DNA of 64,000 nucleotides from Phymatolithon calcareum (Eukaryota > Rhodophyta > Florideophyceae > Hapalidiales): the NCBI GenBank assembly GCA_977006965.1, contig OZ345366.1, positions 558,001 through 622,000 of the forward strand, read 5' to 3'. Below are positions 21,347 through 32,600 of the stretch, one piece after another. How positions within the stretch are numbered: the first letter of the stretch is position 1; each line of letters begins with the position of its first letter. The notes under the pieces were generated by a model. That model saw nothing but the letters and a program-made list of their open reading frames with translations, was not told the origin of the DNA and ran no database searches. The position numbers were made by a program, and so were the translations under genes.

Positions 21347-23764
21347 TTAGTTGGTTAGGGGATTCGGCACAGGTGGAGGTGGTGGTGGTGTCCGAAGAAG
21401 GCGTTGTATTTCGATGAATAAAGGATCCTCAGCGACGTCGTCTGCTGCAGGGTGAGCGCTGCGTGCGCTTTGGGGGAATCTTCCACGAGATGGAAGTTCA
21501 TCTTCTCTCCTGACTTTAAAATCTTCTTCCTCCGGGCTTCTCATGTAAAATTGATACATAAGATTATCTGCGAAGCATAAAGTCGCACTTTTCCGTTCAG
21601 GCAATAGCTTATCCAGCTCATTGTCATGGTCAATATGTCGTGCTAGCATTGATGGATAATCAGAGAAATTCGCGACAACATTACCAGCCGCGTCAAGGCG
21701 ATGCGGGACTGTTTGCAAAACCTGACTGAACGGAGCTAAATGCTGGAAGCCCATTCCTATGCTTGGTGAAACCAGAAACTCTTGCAGAACCTTGAAGATG
21801 AGTCGGTCATATGGGTCACCACGGTAGGCGAACTGCCGTAGGGCTTTCCAATGCGCTCGAGTCATCTTCTGCTCCAGAACATTGGAACGCAAGATGTTTG
21901 CATCTGGTATCGGCTCCGAAACGACGGGTGCTTCAAGTCTTCCGGGAGGAATCGGCGCAAGTCGAGCAGGACCTGGAGGGGGGCTCGCTCCGGCTGTGGT
22001 ACCATTGACATGTGATGTCAAGTGAGGTTCGACATGTTGGCTAGCAGGCTGCACAGATGCGAACTCAGCGATATGTTCGCTATTCGCGGTGTTATTTTCC
22101 TGCCTTGAGGAGAGAGGACGGCCAATCGACTCGCCAATATTACTCTTTGCCAAGGTTTCCGGTACGGTTGCTGAGTTGCCATCCAGTGCCGTGTTGTGTT
22201 GAGCAACCTCTCCAGGTTCCAATAGGGTATCATTTCTAGTGATCCGGACTGGGTTGCTCCCTTCAGTTCCAGAAACATTTTGCAATTCCGACCCTTGCAC
22301 TGGCCCAGAGGGCATAGCCATATCTGGAACACCAGCGCTTTGACCGTTGACCGGATTTGAGTCATCTGGCGTGGCGTCGGCTACAGCAGCAGTAACATGA
22401 GTCGGTTCTGCGGGTGGCAGAGGGACCGTGGGAGCACCGTTTCCGTGCTCAGGAGGTGGGATAATGAAATCGGCAGTTCCTTGAACGTTCGCGGTTGCCT
22501 GTATTGGCTCTGGATGTGCATCCCATTCGGCAGCGACGTGCGCATGATGTAGACCACCTGCTTGCGGCGCTGTAGCTCCAAACTTCACCAGGGTTTGGTT
22601 CTCAGACCGATGCCGCTGTCTTGCAACTGCCTGCTTGTGTCCTTTTCCTCGCATATGACTATCATAATTGGACGGTGTATTGCAATCCTTCCTGCAGACA
22701 TGACAGTGGTACTTTTCCTTGTCAGGAACCTCCTTTTCCGCCTTCGGAACATGAAGTTTGCTCCTGTTCTTATTCTTTTTAGAGAATTTGACTCGGTCGT
22801 GCCCGATTGGATAACGGTGCGCTTGTTCATGAGACCTCGACATTCGACTCTCATTCTGCCCGCCGTTCACCACAGGCTCGATTTCACCGACACGATCAGT
22901 GCCGGAAACGGAAGTACTGTTGCTCGATAATTTCCTGGGCCGTTTTATCATTGCAGGGGAGACATCGGCAGGAGCCTTTCGCTTATGGGAAGCGTAGGGA
23001 TTGGCAGATTCAAACGGGTCTTCCTCACGATGCGCAGGGAAGCGAGAATCACCAGCGAGGCCCGATACTCTTACTGTGTCAGTGGAAACATCCACAGAGG
23101 ACTTCGGCTTCGGAGAAGCAGAAGTGTTCACGGGGTCATTGGTTTCTTTCTGACGATTCGCGGCGCAGTGCGGATCCGCAGCAACGTCGGATATTCCATT
23201 GCTCGTAGGTTGAGAGGAGCTACTTGCTGGTGGCGCTCCATTACCACGTACGACCGCGCTAGCCGGAGGATCACCATCCGGCAAATTAGCATCCGAGGAA
23301 AGCATTGGTGGAGGAGGCCCGTCAAGAGGCTCATCAGGCTCACTAGGGAGCCCATCCTCATCCACGTCATCATTCTCAACTGTGCCATTCGCTACGGGTT
23401 GAGCTACATCAGCATGAGCAACGACATCGGTTTCGCCGTGCAAATCGGGGCAATCGTCACCGTTGGGACAGAAACCAGCAGCAAAATCTTCACAACTTTT
23501 GCGCTGTGGGGCATCTTTCTGCTGAGCTTGAAGGAGTGGGGATGGCTCAAGAGGAGGGGACGGCTCAGAAGGTGGGGATGATTGAGGGGGTTGGGGATCA
23601 GCAGAAGGCTCGGGATCTGTGGTGAAGCCCTCCGCGTTCTCAAAGTCGACGTCTTCGTGACGCCTGGGACATTGGTCGCCCATGGAGCAAAAGCCAGCCA
23701 CAAACTCATCGCAGATTTCGCTCGGTAGACTCAGAGTCGATGTCCCTGCGATTGCACTCGCCAT
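21347..23764 (-). CDS. CCCH and C2H2 (matrin/U1-type) zinc-finger protein, 805 aa
   Basis: The frame is open upstream to 23983, but the first ATG is at 23764, giving MASAIAGTSTL and 805 residues. Two CCCH fingers with C-x7-C-x5-C-x3-H spacing lie at residues 18-36 (CDEFVAGFCSMGDQCPRRH) and 91-109 (CEDFAAGFCPNGDDCPDLH). They are separated by a Pro/Ser-rich linker. A C2H2 finger of the U1/matrin type, CHVCRKDCNTPSNYDSH, lies near residues 353-380. The rest is low-complexity, rich in Pro, Ser, Asp and Glu, with a basic patch NKNRSKLHVPK before the C2H2 finger and a C-terminal run of six prolines. CCCH and U1-type fingers usually bind RNA, so a role in RNA processing or turnover is inferred. No intron is needed. 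It is convergent with the gene at 20499. Confidence 0.85.
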   Translation of the reverse strand: MASAIAGTSTLSLPSEICDEFVAGFCSMGDQCPRRHEDVDFENAEGFTTDPEPSADPQPPQSSPPSEPSPPLEPSPLLQAQQKDAPQRKSCEDFAAGFCPNGDDCPDLHGETDVVAHADVAQPVANGTVENDDVDEDGLPSEPDEPLDGPPPPMLSSDANLPDGDPPASAVVRGNGAPPASSSSQPTSNGISDVAADPHCAANRQKETNDPVNTSASPKPKSSVDVSTDTVRVSGLAGDSRFPAHREEDPFESANPYASHKRKAPADVSPAMIKRPRKLSSNSTSVSGTDRVGEIEPVVNGGQNESRMSRSHEQAHRYPIGHDRVKFSKKNKNRSKLHVPKAEKEVPDKEKYHCHVCRKDCNTPSNYDSHMRGKGHKQAVARQRHRSENQTLVKFGATAPQAGGLHHAHVAAEWDAHPEPIQATANVQGTADFIIPPPEHGNGAPTVPLPPAEPTHVTAAVADATPDDSNPVNGQSAGVPDMAMPSGPVQGSELQNVSGTEGSNPVRITRNDTLLEPGEVAQHNTALDGNSATVPETLAKSNIGESIGRPLSSRQENNTANSEHIAEFASVQPASQHVEPHLTSHVNGTTAGASPPPGPARLAPIPPGRLEAPVVSEPIPDANILRSNVLEQKMTRAHWKALRQFAYRGDPYDRLIFKVLQEFLVSPSIGMGFQHLAPFSQVLQTVPHRLDAAGNVVANFSDYPSMLARHIDHDNELDKLLPERKSATLCFADNLMYQFYMRSPEEEDFKVRREDELPSRGRFPQSARSAHPAADDVAEDPLFIEIQRLLRTPPPPPPVPNPLTN

Positions 23765-24620
23765 AGTTTGTGCAGATTTGATAGCTAAACTCGCAGGGAA
23801 GGTCGATGAATAAAGTTGGAGTCGCGACAGCCCCACTACGTCGGGAAGCGAGATGCTTGCTGGAGGTGGTGGGGTAGCGCAGAGAGCAGGTCCACCCACG
23901 AAATCGGCGGCTGGGCGCCGGCACCCCTGAATAAGCCCCGTGACAATGTGCGGGCCGTGGGCTGCTGTTCGTCTATACACCACGAGGCACTTCAGACAGG
24001 TATGAAACAGATGACGCGATCATAACAGAAGCTTACACTACGATCCAAATTTTTACTAATGTTTTATAGACTGTACTGGCGGTTTACACTTGGGACATCT
24101 CCACAAGCCCAGAAGTCCAACAAGATGAGTCCATTGCCGACGTTCGCGTGTCGATCAACCCAGCCCTTCCAGAGTCATGCCTGCCGAAATTGTGCGCGAT
24201 GGTCGTCTCGAGAGTTGAGTGTAGATGGTTCCTCTCCAATCTTTCTCCAAGCCACATCTTAGCAAATTGGGGAAAGGCGTCCGTTCGGGTTTTTTATCAT
24301 CTGGGCTCATCATTAACACTTAAATCACATTTTTCCGCAGGTGGAAATGCAACGCAGAGCATGTTGCCATGTGTCCGCCGCCCCGAAAACGGCGCTGCCA
24401 CAAAGTTTTAAAGTGCCGTTGCTGAAGTGAGATTGGAGTTTCGACTCTGAAGCCGAGCCTACAGTTTCAAACCAAGATTACACTATGGTGCTCCTCGGGC
24501 TGGCACTTTGTTTGAAGGGATCTTCGTCAAAGAGGAGCATGTTTCAGAACAGCAATAATCATTTTCACCGTCTTGGTCGCTGCACTCGTTTTAGAATCGA
24601 GTCAGATGCTGCTCCTGATG
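23765..24620. other. upstream region of the zinc-finger gene
   Basis: The frame stays open upstream to about 23983 without an ATG. No other gene or repeat was recognised before the hAT-like element. Confidence 0.4.
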
Positions 24621-24628
24621 CCGCCGAC

Positions 24629-25331
24629 CAGGCATTGGGAGCAACATGTTGCACTTTATTGGAGAGACAAGAAGGAAAGCAATACATCTAGCAAAGTATT
24701 CTAGTTTGTGCAATAGGTACTGCAATATAAATCAATAGGAGTGAAAGGAGTGTCTCACATATCTAGCAGATTTTGTTGTTCCGCATCTTCATCCATTCGT
24801 TCAGAGATACGGGCACTGCGTGCAATGCTCATAGCGACACATGCCAACAAGTGCGAATACGGGGTGCTCCAACCGCATCCCTTCGGAAACGATATCATTG
24901 GCGTGCCATTCTTGCAGTTATTCAACCTCGGGCATTCGAACACGAAGCACGATACATTAGCACGATCAGGTTGATTTGGTTTGCGCGACGCAATGCTTTT
25001 GACTGTATCTTCCTTTCTTTGCATGAGCGCTTTCACAACGAACTGCTGGTAGGTTTGCGAGCCATGACCTTGAGAGTAGACGTGCGACTTGTGATGTTGA
25101 ATAAACCAAGTCGAAGCGACAGTGTCGTCGGCGTCGGTTGAATGACATTGCAGCACGGAGTATTCCTCAAAACACTTTACGTATAAAACCCAAATATACA
25201 AACTTTTCGATCTTCCTTCCAACCTGTTGTTACTCCAATATGTACTGCAACAGATTATGACAGCTCAATAGTAGTGCAGTACCAATACGTTGCAGTATAT
25301 TGCATTACCAACATGTTACTCCCAATGCCTG
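24629..25331 (-). mobile_element. hAT-like DNA transposon, non-autonomous, 703 bp
   Basis: The ends are CAGGCATTGGGAGCAACATG at the left and the complement of CAGGCATTGGGAGTAACATG at the right (22 bp, one mismatch). An exact 8-bp target duplication CCGCCGAC lies at 24621-24628 and 25332-25339. CAGG ends with an 8-bp duplication fit the hAT superfamily. The element is too short for a transposase but retains a zinc-finger coding fragment on the minus strand. Confidence 0.85.
24755..25024 (-). CDS. zinc-finger fragment of a hAT-type transposase
   Basis: From an ATG at 25024 the frame encodes about 89 residues and stays open a further 66 codons upstream without ATG. It contains CFVFECPRLNNCKNG and then KGCGWSTPYSHLLACV. 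This cysteine pair, Trp and His-Cys pattern resembles the BED-like DNA-binding finger at the N-terminus of hAT transposases, and it sits inside a hAT-like element. The catalytic domain is missing, so the product, if made, could only bind DNA, perhaps the element's own ends. That role is inference. Confidence 0.5.
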   Translation of the reverse strand: MQRKEDTVKSIASRKPNQPDRANVSCFVFECPRLNNCKNGTPMISFPKGCGWSTPYSHLLACVAMSIARSARISERMDEDAEQQNLLDM

Positions 25332-25339
25332 CCGCCGAC

Positions 25340-26389
25340 CATGCACCAAATATAATGTTCTACCTCGCCCAGAATATCGATAGGGCGCAAAACAGAATGG
25401 GTTTCGAGCTAAACCCGAAGGGTCAACATATATTTACAGTGATCAAGTTGTTGGCTTTGCGTTTGATTTGACTTTCGATGAAGAATTTTGAAGAAGAAGA
25501 GAAGATTTCTATTTCATTTAAAGAAGTTAAGAACAAATCTGCTGACACTTGGGGCAACTTTTAGAGTGCCAAGATATTTAGCTTGATTCTTTCCCGAGGA
25601 AGAGTGTCTTAAGACGTGTGCTCCACGGTGGAAAAAGTTCGAGCCACCTCTCTGGCACCACCTCAATTGAGGGGCGAATTAAAAGCTCTAAAAGTTTGTG
25701 AAAAGAACGCGGAACAGATCGATCCTGTCATATTTGGAAAGTCAAGTTTCTTTGCTGAGTGAGGAGTAACCCAACTTCAGTCGAACCTGTGTAACTGCAA
25801 AGGTTTGGGAGAGTTGGTTGGTTTTCATTTCGAGAGGATTTTCAGTTTTGAAGTTCATATCATAACATTATCCTCAGCCACATGACAAATAGCTTACAGT
25901 AAGTGGACTCGTCGGCGGTCGAATTCATCCAGAATGTGCTTCTTTTGGGCCATGGAGACGTATAGGTCTCCATTGCCAAGAAGAAGCGCATTGGTTTATT
26001 GGCTTGGGCATTTCTGCCGCGAAAAAAGTCGAAAAGTTTCTGAGATGTTGAACAGGGAGATGCGGGAAATGGGAAATATACAGATTTTGCTTGAAAAGTA
26101 CTAAAAGAGGAACTAATTTTCAATGTATTTACTTTGGACCTAAAATGTTGTACAAAAGCCCTACACCTGTCCGGAGAGGGAGGTGCAAAAGACCAGGACA
26201 ACTACTCTTCTGTCTGCAGGGAAACTGCAGAAGCAGCGATCATGGGACAACCACTAACTCCTGCCCTCTTTGAACACGCAGCAAGTTTAATTCTGTCGCG
26301 TGGCAAAGGACTGTACAACTTCCAACAGAGCGCCTTTTTCGAGGTCTATTCAGGGTGATTTTCGTGGAATCTGATATCAGATTCAACTC
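25340..26389. other. gene-free stretch with one transposon-end sequence
   Basis: CAGTCGAACCTGTGTAACTG near 25779 matches the inverted sequence ending near 33267, so it is probably an orphan end of a pogo-like MITE. No gene was recognised. Confidence 0.4.
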
Positions 26390-27158
26390 CGAAAGGTTCA
26401 TTGCCGTGTCATTTGCTTTGGGGATTACTATTCCTAAAGTTTACTCCACAGAAGAGGTGCATAGCTCGCTTTGCGCTGTTGATTCTAAGACATTCCGGAA
26501 ATGGTGTTGGATTTTTGTACACCTCATTTCAAACATTCGCCTGGTACGTTCTAACCGGTCATCTTTCGTGTGAAAAGTTTCTGCCCTAATTAAAAAGAAA
26601 GCTTGCCTGTCGCGTCCACAGATATCATGGAAAAATTGTCTCAAGGATCCTTACTTTGTACGCAATTCGTCATCGGTGTGTTTTGCAAGTGTGGACTGCA
26701 CGGACTCTCGCATTTATGAGCCTTCACGTTCGATCCAGCATGGTACTCACACAAGTTCAGGGGCCCTGGTATGCGATATGAATTTGCAATTTGCATCAGT
26801 ACTGGCGATATCGTTTGGGTTTTCTGACCTTTTCCATGTGGAAGCTTCCCTGATATTAAGATTTTCAGGTCCATGCTAAAGAACAATCTACTCCAAGAAG
26901 AAAGAATCGTTCGTGATAGAGTTTATATTGACGAAAAATGTGTCAGCGAAGAAGTTATAAGTCATAGCATGGAAGACAAAGACCTTGCACCATTAATACG
27001 GGCTCGTCATGAGACTGTGAAAAAACGCCTGAAGCAATTTTTGCACTTAACCATCGATTTCGCCACGAAAGAACTCTGCAGTCGGATTGCTTTTTAGCGG
27101 TTGCTAATCTTACGCAGGCATCAATTGAAATTGACGAACCTCTTTTCAAAATCTAGAA
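26390..27158 (+). pseudogene. DDE transposase remnant (DDE_Tnp_4-like)
   Basis: Broken frames read in order as a transposase of the type common in algae and oomycetes. The first is SKTFRKWCWIFV near 26485. ASVDCTDSRIYEPS near 26690, where the family has a conserved first Asp, comes next. A frame-shifted stretch around 26750-26870 is consistent with HKFRGPGMRYEFAICISTGD. RARHETVKKRLKQF near 27000 holds the conserved acidic residue region, and another frame gives NHRFRHERTLQSDCFLAVAN up to a stop at 27156. At least two frameshifts and several stops make it non-functional. Terminal inverted repeats were not found, so the element boundaries are unknown. Confidence 0.65.
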
Positions 27159-29638
27159 ATCAGATTCCGTAACTTGAAAAAAGAAACAAACTATGCCTTT
27201 AGACATTCCAGCTTTTCTTTGTTTCTTCCTAAAGCACCTCAAAGTGTAAAAGTTGTCCCTTGTTAATTAGTTACTCTGACTGTAGTTAAATATAGTATTA
27301 GTTTGTATATAGCGATACAACTGCACAAGAGGCTTCTCTTAATATAATCTGTAAATAAACACATTGCTTATTTATTGGATTGCGCAGAGAATTGCCCATT
27401 TGGATCCATATAATTAAAAGCAATGTTTAGGGCGGTCCTGTGAAGTGGAAAGTGATTGAAGGATATGAAGTAATCGCGACTATGGGCAGCTTCTTCGTCA
27501 TGGGTTGCGCTTGAACGACATGGCCGGAGATATCTGAATACACTAAGCACTATGCGGCCCGCAAAAGTGTAAAATGACCCATAGGTGGTGGAATGACCAC
27601 AGTATCAGAAGGTCTTCCTTTAGAACCAAACTTCCCTGTTTATTTCCATATACTATGACGGGATCAGTCTATTGAGCAAGATGCTCCGCTATTGAGCACA
27701 TGCATTTCTTTGACTAACTGATATTTCGTCTTATCGAGAATGCTTGCTGGACAGGACAACATCAGCCAGTCATGAGCAGTGCGGAAAAGGAGGCCAACGT
27801 CTTTCAATCCGCATACTACACAACACTATATCTATGCAGTGTATTTTCTGTGCTATAGAGGGGTTATTCGAGCATCGTTGGGGCCCAATATTGATGGCCT
27901 AGTCATGAGATAAGAGAATGACGATCTAGAGGTTGGTGTTTTCGGCCATGCATATGCATATGTTAATTCTCACGAGCTGAAAACGTCAATGCAGCCCTCA
28001 CATATCAGCAAGCGAGTGGCAGTCTATAAGTTTTCAAAAGTTCGGACCCTGCATAGAATAGGCACTGTGCTAAATTTACAATGTTTCTACCAAAAGAGTT
28101 CACAAAAATACCGATAGCCCCCATTGTTCTGTAAATGCATAATTTAGAATGTTTTGCAATATTTTCAATTTCAATTGTTTTTAGGCTAGAGAAACACTAT
28201 TTCTGCTTCATGCAGGTGTTTTAAAGTATAGAAGCTCTACCATTCGAAATCAGTTCAGTTTTGTAAGACAGTTTACATCTTAAGGCGTTAATTACTGCCT
28301 ACAAACTCAGAGCAAGCGGCCTATACACGTGAAATTGTCAAGTTTCTTCGCGTCAGCTGGAGGTTAATCCAGAAGCTATTGTAGAACTTATAACGCTCAA
28401 ATCTTAAGAAGTGTCTATATCGCCGATAAAGGCATTATTTTCAAATCTTTGTCGGGCGACACAGTTCTCTTTTGTAAAGCTAGCTTCTTCAAAACTTCAC
28501 GATCTAGAGAAGACTATATTAACTTCACGGTCTGTGCCTAGTATATAGAACATACCGATGAAAAACGACTGTATCGCCATTTGAAATTGCCGTTATCGGC
28601 AGTTATCGCTTTTTGAGGACGGCGATTCTGAATTAGGCAACTGGGAAGTACAATCTTTTTGGTCCTTGAGCTTGTAGACATAGACATTTACTATAAAAAT
28701 AATTGAAGCGTCTTCTTTTTCACAGTGTCGCCCGACAGAATTTCTAAAAAGACAAGTTTTCTTAGAACTCGTATTATCGGCGATAACTCGATATATCGAC
28801 GATAAACTAACACACTTGCGACAAACATTTGAGTCTACAAGAAATTATAACAAGAAATTTCACTCCGACACTAGGTCAGATTTTCAGCCGACATAGATGA
28901 CAATGTAAAAAGTGAGCAATGTAAGTTTCAAACACTGGAAACAAGATCCTTATTGCACAACAGCAGTATTGAGTGCCTTTCATCTACCAGCAGCACATCC
29001 ATGATGGCAGTGCACCGGTGCTCTATTGTAGACTAAAGAGTTCTTGAAATCAAATTTACTTCTATGCAACGTGATGAAATTCTCGGATAAATTCTCGAGT
29101 ACTCTCTATTGTTGATTTTTGAAAAGCCAGGAACAACTCTGGCCACTGTTACGAGTACTGTTGAAGATCGAGTCTCAGAGATACAGTAGATTTGTTTTAG
29201 TTCATTACCCACCACCCCATCGTACACTATACATACAAAAAATGTATATGAATATAACTCTTCCGGTCATGTGATTATTTTTCTTTTTATGTATTTCATG
29301 CATTACTAATATTATGCCGTTAATCAAAGATCATTTTTGAATTAGAGAATTGCTGAACCAGAATGTCTCCGACTTCCCACGCTGAAATTATTGACTACAC
29401 GTGTCTTGAAAGATCGAGAGTGTCATCATGGGAATACACTGCCTTGTAAAGCTGTACCCAAGAAGAGCAAGGGATACTGGACCGCATTGACAGTTTTCAA
29501 ATTGTCCGTATGTGCCTATGTTTAAAGATACGGCCGAATATACGCCTATGTACATAGACGCTTATTGGTGCTTTCATATTCAATCTCCAAAAAGGTGTCT
29601 AAGACCTCTCCTTTGCTTAATAAGGATATTTTGATATT
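27159..29638. other. AT-rich gene-free stretch
   Basis: No gene was recognised. The only structure noted is the imperfect inverted repeat at 28410-28800. Confidence 0.4.
28410..28800. repeat. imperfect inverted repeat, MITE-like
   Basis: TGTCGGGCGACAC near 28450 is matched by its complement near 28727, with looser pairing outward (TATATCGCCGATAA against TTATCGGCGATAA). No target duplication was found. Confidence 0.4.
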
Positions 29639-29643
29639 GCTGC

Positions 29644-30132
29644 TGTCGCAACTTCGAGGTCAGGAATCAGCACTCTCGAGAAGACAAGAAACAAGAGATC
29701 TCAGGTGGCTCCGTTTGCCAGACTGTCGCATGTTTTTGCACAACGGTCGAGTAAATTCGGAGACAGTATGACTGGCTCTCAACGGACGATACTTCACCCT
29801 CCAGCGCTGGCGACAAGATTCGGAACGGTATAAGTACGGCGGCACCCGAGCACTCGATTGAGCGGAAGGCAGTCGGAATAAGAATCAACCAGTCTTGGTC
29901 GGCTCAGTGCTCCTTACGGGAGCGCACGGAGAGAAGTGGCCGGTGTAGGCGTCGCGCCATGCCCGGTCCCCGTTTTGGGAAACCAGCAGTCATCACAGAT
30001 CATCACGACTAACTGGCGTGCGACGACATTCTTGAACAGCACGTGGACCATTCGTCGGGTTCTACTAGGCTGAGCGCGCGAAAGGTAATAAACTCTCTTT
30101 TGTTCTACATTGTTCATTGCCGTTTTGCGACA
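29644..30132 (+). repeat. 5' LTR of the 1.86-kb element
   Basis: The LTR is 489 bp with TGTCGCAA and TTGCGACA ends. It appears identical to the right copy, which indicates a recent insertion. Confidence 0.92.
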
Positions 30133-31010
30133 TTCAAGAATACGCGTGGCACGCCGTTGGTCTGATCACAAGCCGTCGGTGTATTTTCGGCAAATGCCGT
30201 GAAAAGCTCCGCAAGACTGGATCGTCGGTGAGGAGGATACACAAGCTACAAGGGCTGAGGGTACTGACCTCTCCAGCAGGCGCGAACTTGACACAGACAA
30301 AGATCGAATCATTGCGCTGTGCAGACACGTTGCACTGGGCGAGGAAGTCGACTCTTGCGCTAACGGTGGAAGACATTCCATGCCAAGAAGAGGATCGACG
30401 TGCGTTGACCTTCTTGGAGACATGCGTGCGCGGACACGACCAGAAGCAAGGGACTCTAGTGTACGTCTTCATCGATGCCCATGGAATCAAGAACACGGAC
30501 GAAGACAGGGTTGCTACGACAAGGAATGGCCACAAATGCGAACGCGGAAAACGACGGACGATCAACGGGTGGGTTCCACATAGTCCATGGCGCCTCCATC
30601 TTTTGACACAGCAGAGTACGCACGGTTCATGACGAAAGCTATATCGCGGAAAACAAGGGACGACCGAAGCGTGGGTGGACTCCCATTCTTTCGGCACGGC
30701 AGAGTACGCATCAGTCAGGGCCAAATGTTAGGCATCAAGTCATTGTCGGCACAATCATCTGACTTCGTTACGCCCCTGGTGACAAGTCTTGAATCTTGGA
30801 GCAGATTTCGTGGCACCGTTTACAAGCAGCGATTTCTTCGCTGTGGAATTTTGGGTACAATCGAAATGGAGGCACCGCTCATCAAGAAACCAACATCGCC
30901 TCAAGAAAAAACCGTCCAAGGAATGAAGAATGGAATTGCGAGCTGTGGAGGAAGACAAATTCACGTCAACTAGACTGAGTGTTTCTTGTCTCTCGTTTAA
31001 AATTGGGGAG

Positions 31011-31499
31011 TGTCGCAACTTCGAGGTCAGGAATCAGCACTCTCGAGAAGACAAGAAACAAGAGATCTCAGGTGGCTCCGTTTGCCAGACTGTCGCATGT
31101 TTTTGCACAACGGTCGAGTAAATTCGGAGACAGTATGACTGGCTCTCAACGGACGATACTTCACCCTCCAGCGCTGGCGACAAGATTCGGAACGGTATAA
31201 GTACGGCGGCACCCGAGCACTCGATTGAGCGGAAGGCAGTCGGAATAAGAATCAACCAGTCTTGGTCGGCTCAGTGCTCCTTACGGGAGCGCACGGAGAG
31301 AAGTGGCCGGTGTAGGCGTCGCGCCATGCCCGGTCCCCGTTTTGGGAAACCAGCAGTCATCACAGATCATCACGACTAACTGGCGTGCGACGACATTCTT
31401 GAACAGCACGTGGACCATTCGTCGGGTTCTACTAGGCTGAGCGCGCGAAAGGTAATAAACTCTCTTTTGTTCTACATTGTTCATTGCCGTTTTGCGACA
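31011..31499 (+). repeat. 3' LTR of the 1.86-kb element
   Basis: The same 489-bp sequence follows the polypurine tract and is followed by the GCTGC duplication. Confidence 0.92.
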
Positions 31500-31504
31500 G
31501 CTGC

Positions 31505-31950
31505 AGTATTGTGGAATCTGATCAAAAATCTTCCATTGAATCGCTCTTCGATAGCTATAGATGAAGAAAGCACATATTTAAGAGCCGCTCTCCTGAGTTA
31601 AGCAGCGTTCACCTCGCTAAGCACCTCGCAGATATCAATATTCTTCGTATTGGGACCATCTATGCCTCCAGAAACAAGGCTTCCTGCTGGAGACCCTGCT
31701 CTGCAGCTCGGTGACGATACTCCAGCAGGCCGGTACTTCCATGATCTATTTCGGGCGGACAAGAACTTTAGTACACAAACCAACAGAGCCGCTCGATCTG
31801 AGCACACTCAATTCTAGCCGTACACGCAAAATGCTTTTCGGTCCAAGTACAATCCCCTGAAGAAAGTTTACAATAGGAGTACGTTTCACTGTTCCGCGTC
31901 TTGAAGTCCGCCGGTTTCTCTCTTTCTAATTTGGATTTTTTATTTTGGAA
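31505..31950. other. gene-free stretch
   Basis: Nothing was recognised between the LTR element and the decayed ORF at 31951. Confidence 0.4.
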
Positions 31951-32600
31951 CAAGACAAAACCTCTGTGAACGAACTGGTTGATTCTTTTTTGGGTGATCT
32001 CTTGCCAAGAAACACAGAGGGGGAACCATCCTCAAAGCGATCCAAGCCGGAGATGGAGGACATAGATTGTTTGACGGGAGAAGGATCGGAGCTTTTAAAG
32101 GGACCATAAACCTTTACACCTTTCTGTTTGATTTCGCAATGGAATGAGAAGACGACCCCACGCCTCAGCGTTGCTGTTTTACTCCCCTCTGGAGTAGAAG
32201 AGGTGGATTTTGCGGTTAATGGTGTCGATCGTGGGGAGTATCTTCAATTTACTGTGGATTGGCCTTTGCCTCTGATTAATCCTGAAGTTCTACATGCAAG
32301 CTGGATAGACCGACAAGGTGTTTTTCGAGTATAACATCCAAAGATAACTGGATTTGAAAACGTCTTGAAGGTTCTCAGAGGTAATCATTTTTTCAACTCA
32401 ATCAAGTCAACCGCCAGAATTGCTCTTCCAATCCTGTCCTCCCGGACATTCGGAAGAAAAGCAACATAACCTTCAAAAAGAAAGTTCTAAACTCCGATGA
32501 TAGTAAAGCATGTAATGTGGTGCACGTGGAGCTGACTGCCAGTCTAGATGATTATGCAATCAGAAATGAGAAAGAAGCTTTCGATGTTGTTGAGATTTAA
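31951..32600 (+). pseudogene. decayed unrecognised protein-coding sequence
   Basis: One frame reads from about 31951 (TSVNELVDSFLGDLLPRN) through SVAVLLPSGVEEVDFAVNG and LQFTVDWPLPLINPE to HPKITGFENVLKVLRG. It is interrupted by TAA at 32107 and 32332. A frame change near 32430 leads to NVVHVELTASLDDYAIRNEK and a stop near 32600. The run of plausible protein across the stops shows a former gene. The acidic-then-hydrophobic pattern recalls uncharacterised transposon-linked proteins of algae and oomycetes, but I cannot name the family. Confidence 0.45.

Larger units (their letters stand above)
29644..31499 (+). mobile_element. non-autonomous LTR retrotransposon (TRIM/LARD type), 1856 bp
   Basis: Two 489-bp direct repeats flank an 878-bp interior (30133-31010). 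Each starts TGTCGCAA and ends TTGCGACA. The 5-bp target duplication GCTGC lies at 29639-29643 and 31500-31504. A purine-rich AAAATTGGGGAG precedes the right LTR, which places it on the plus strand. The interior has no gag, protease, integrase or reverse transcriptase, so mobilisation must be in trans. Long interior ORFs on both strands have no recognised domain. Confidence 0.92.

Noticed and set aside
22985-23581. Plus-strand frame of 198 codons inside the zinc-finger gene
   Set aside because: It is the antisense shadow of a gene with three zinc fingers and has no domain of its own.
30134-30724. 196-codon minus frame inside the 1.86-kb LTR element
   Set aside because: No gag or pol motif, Cys/Ser/Arg-rich as expected of an antisense chance frame, and the element orientation is plus.
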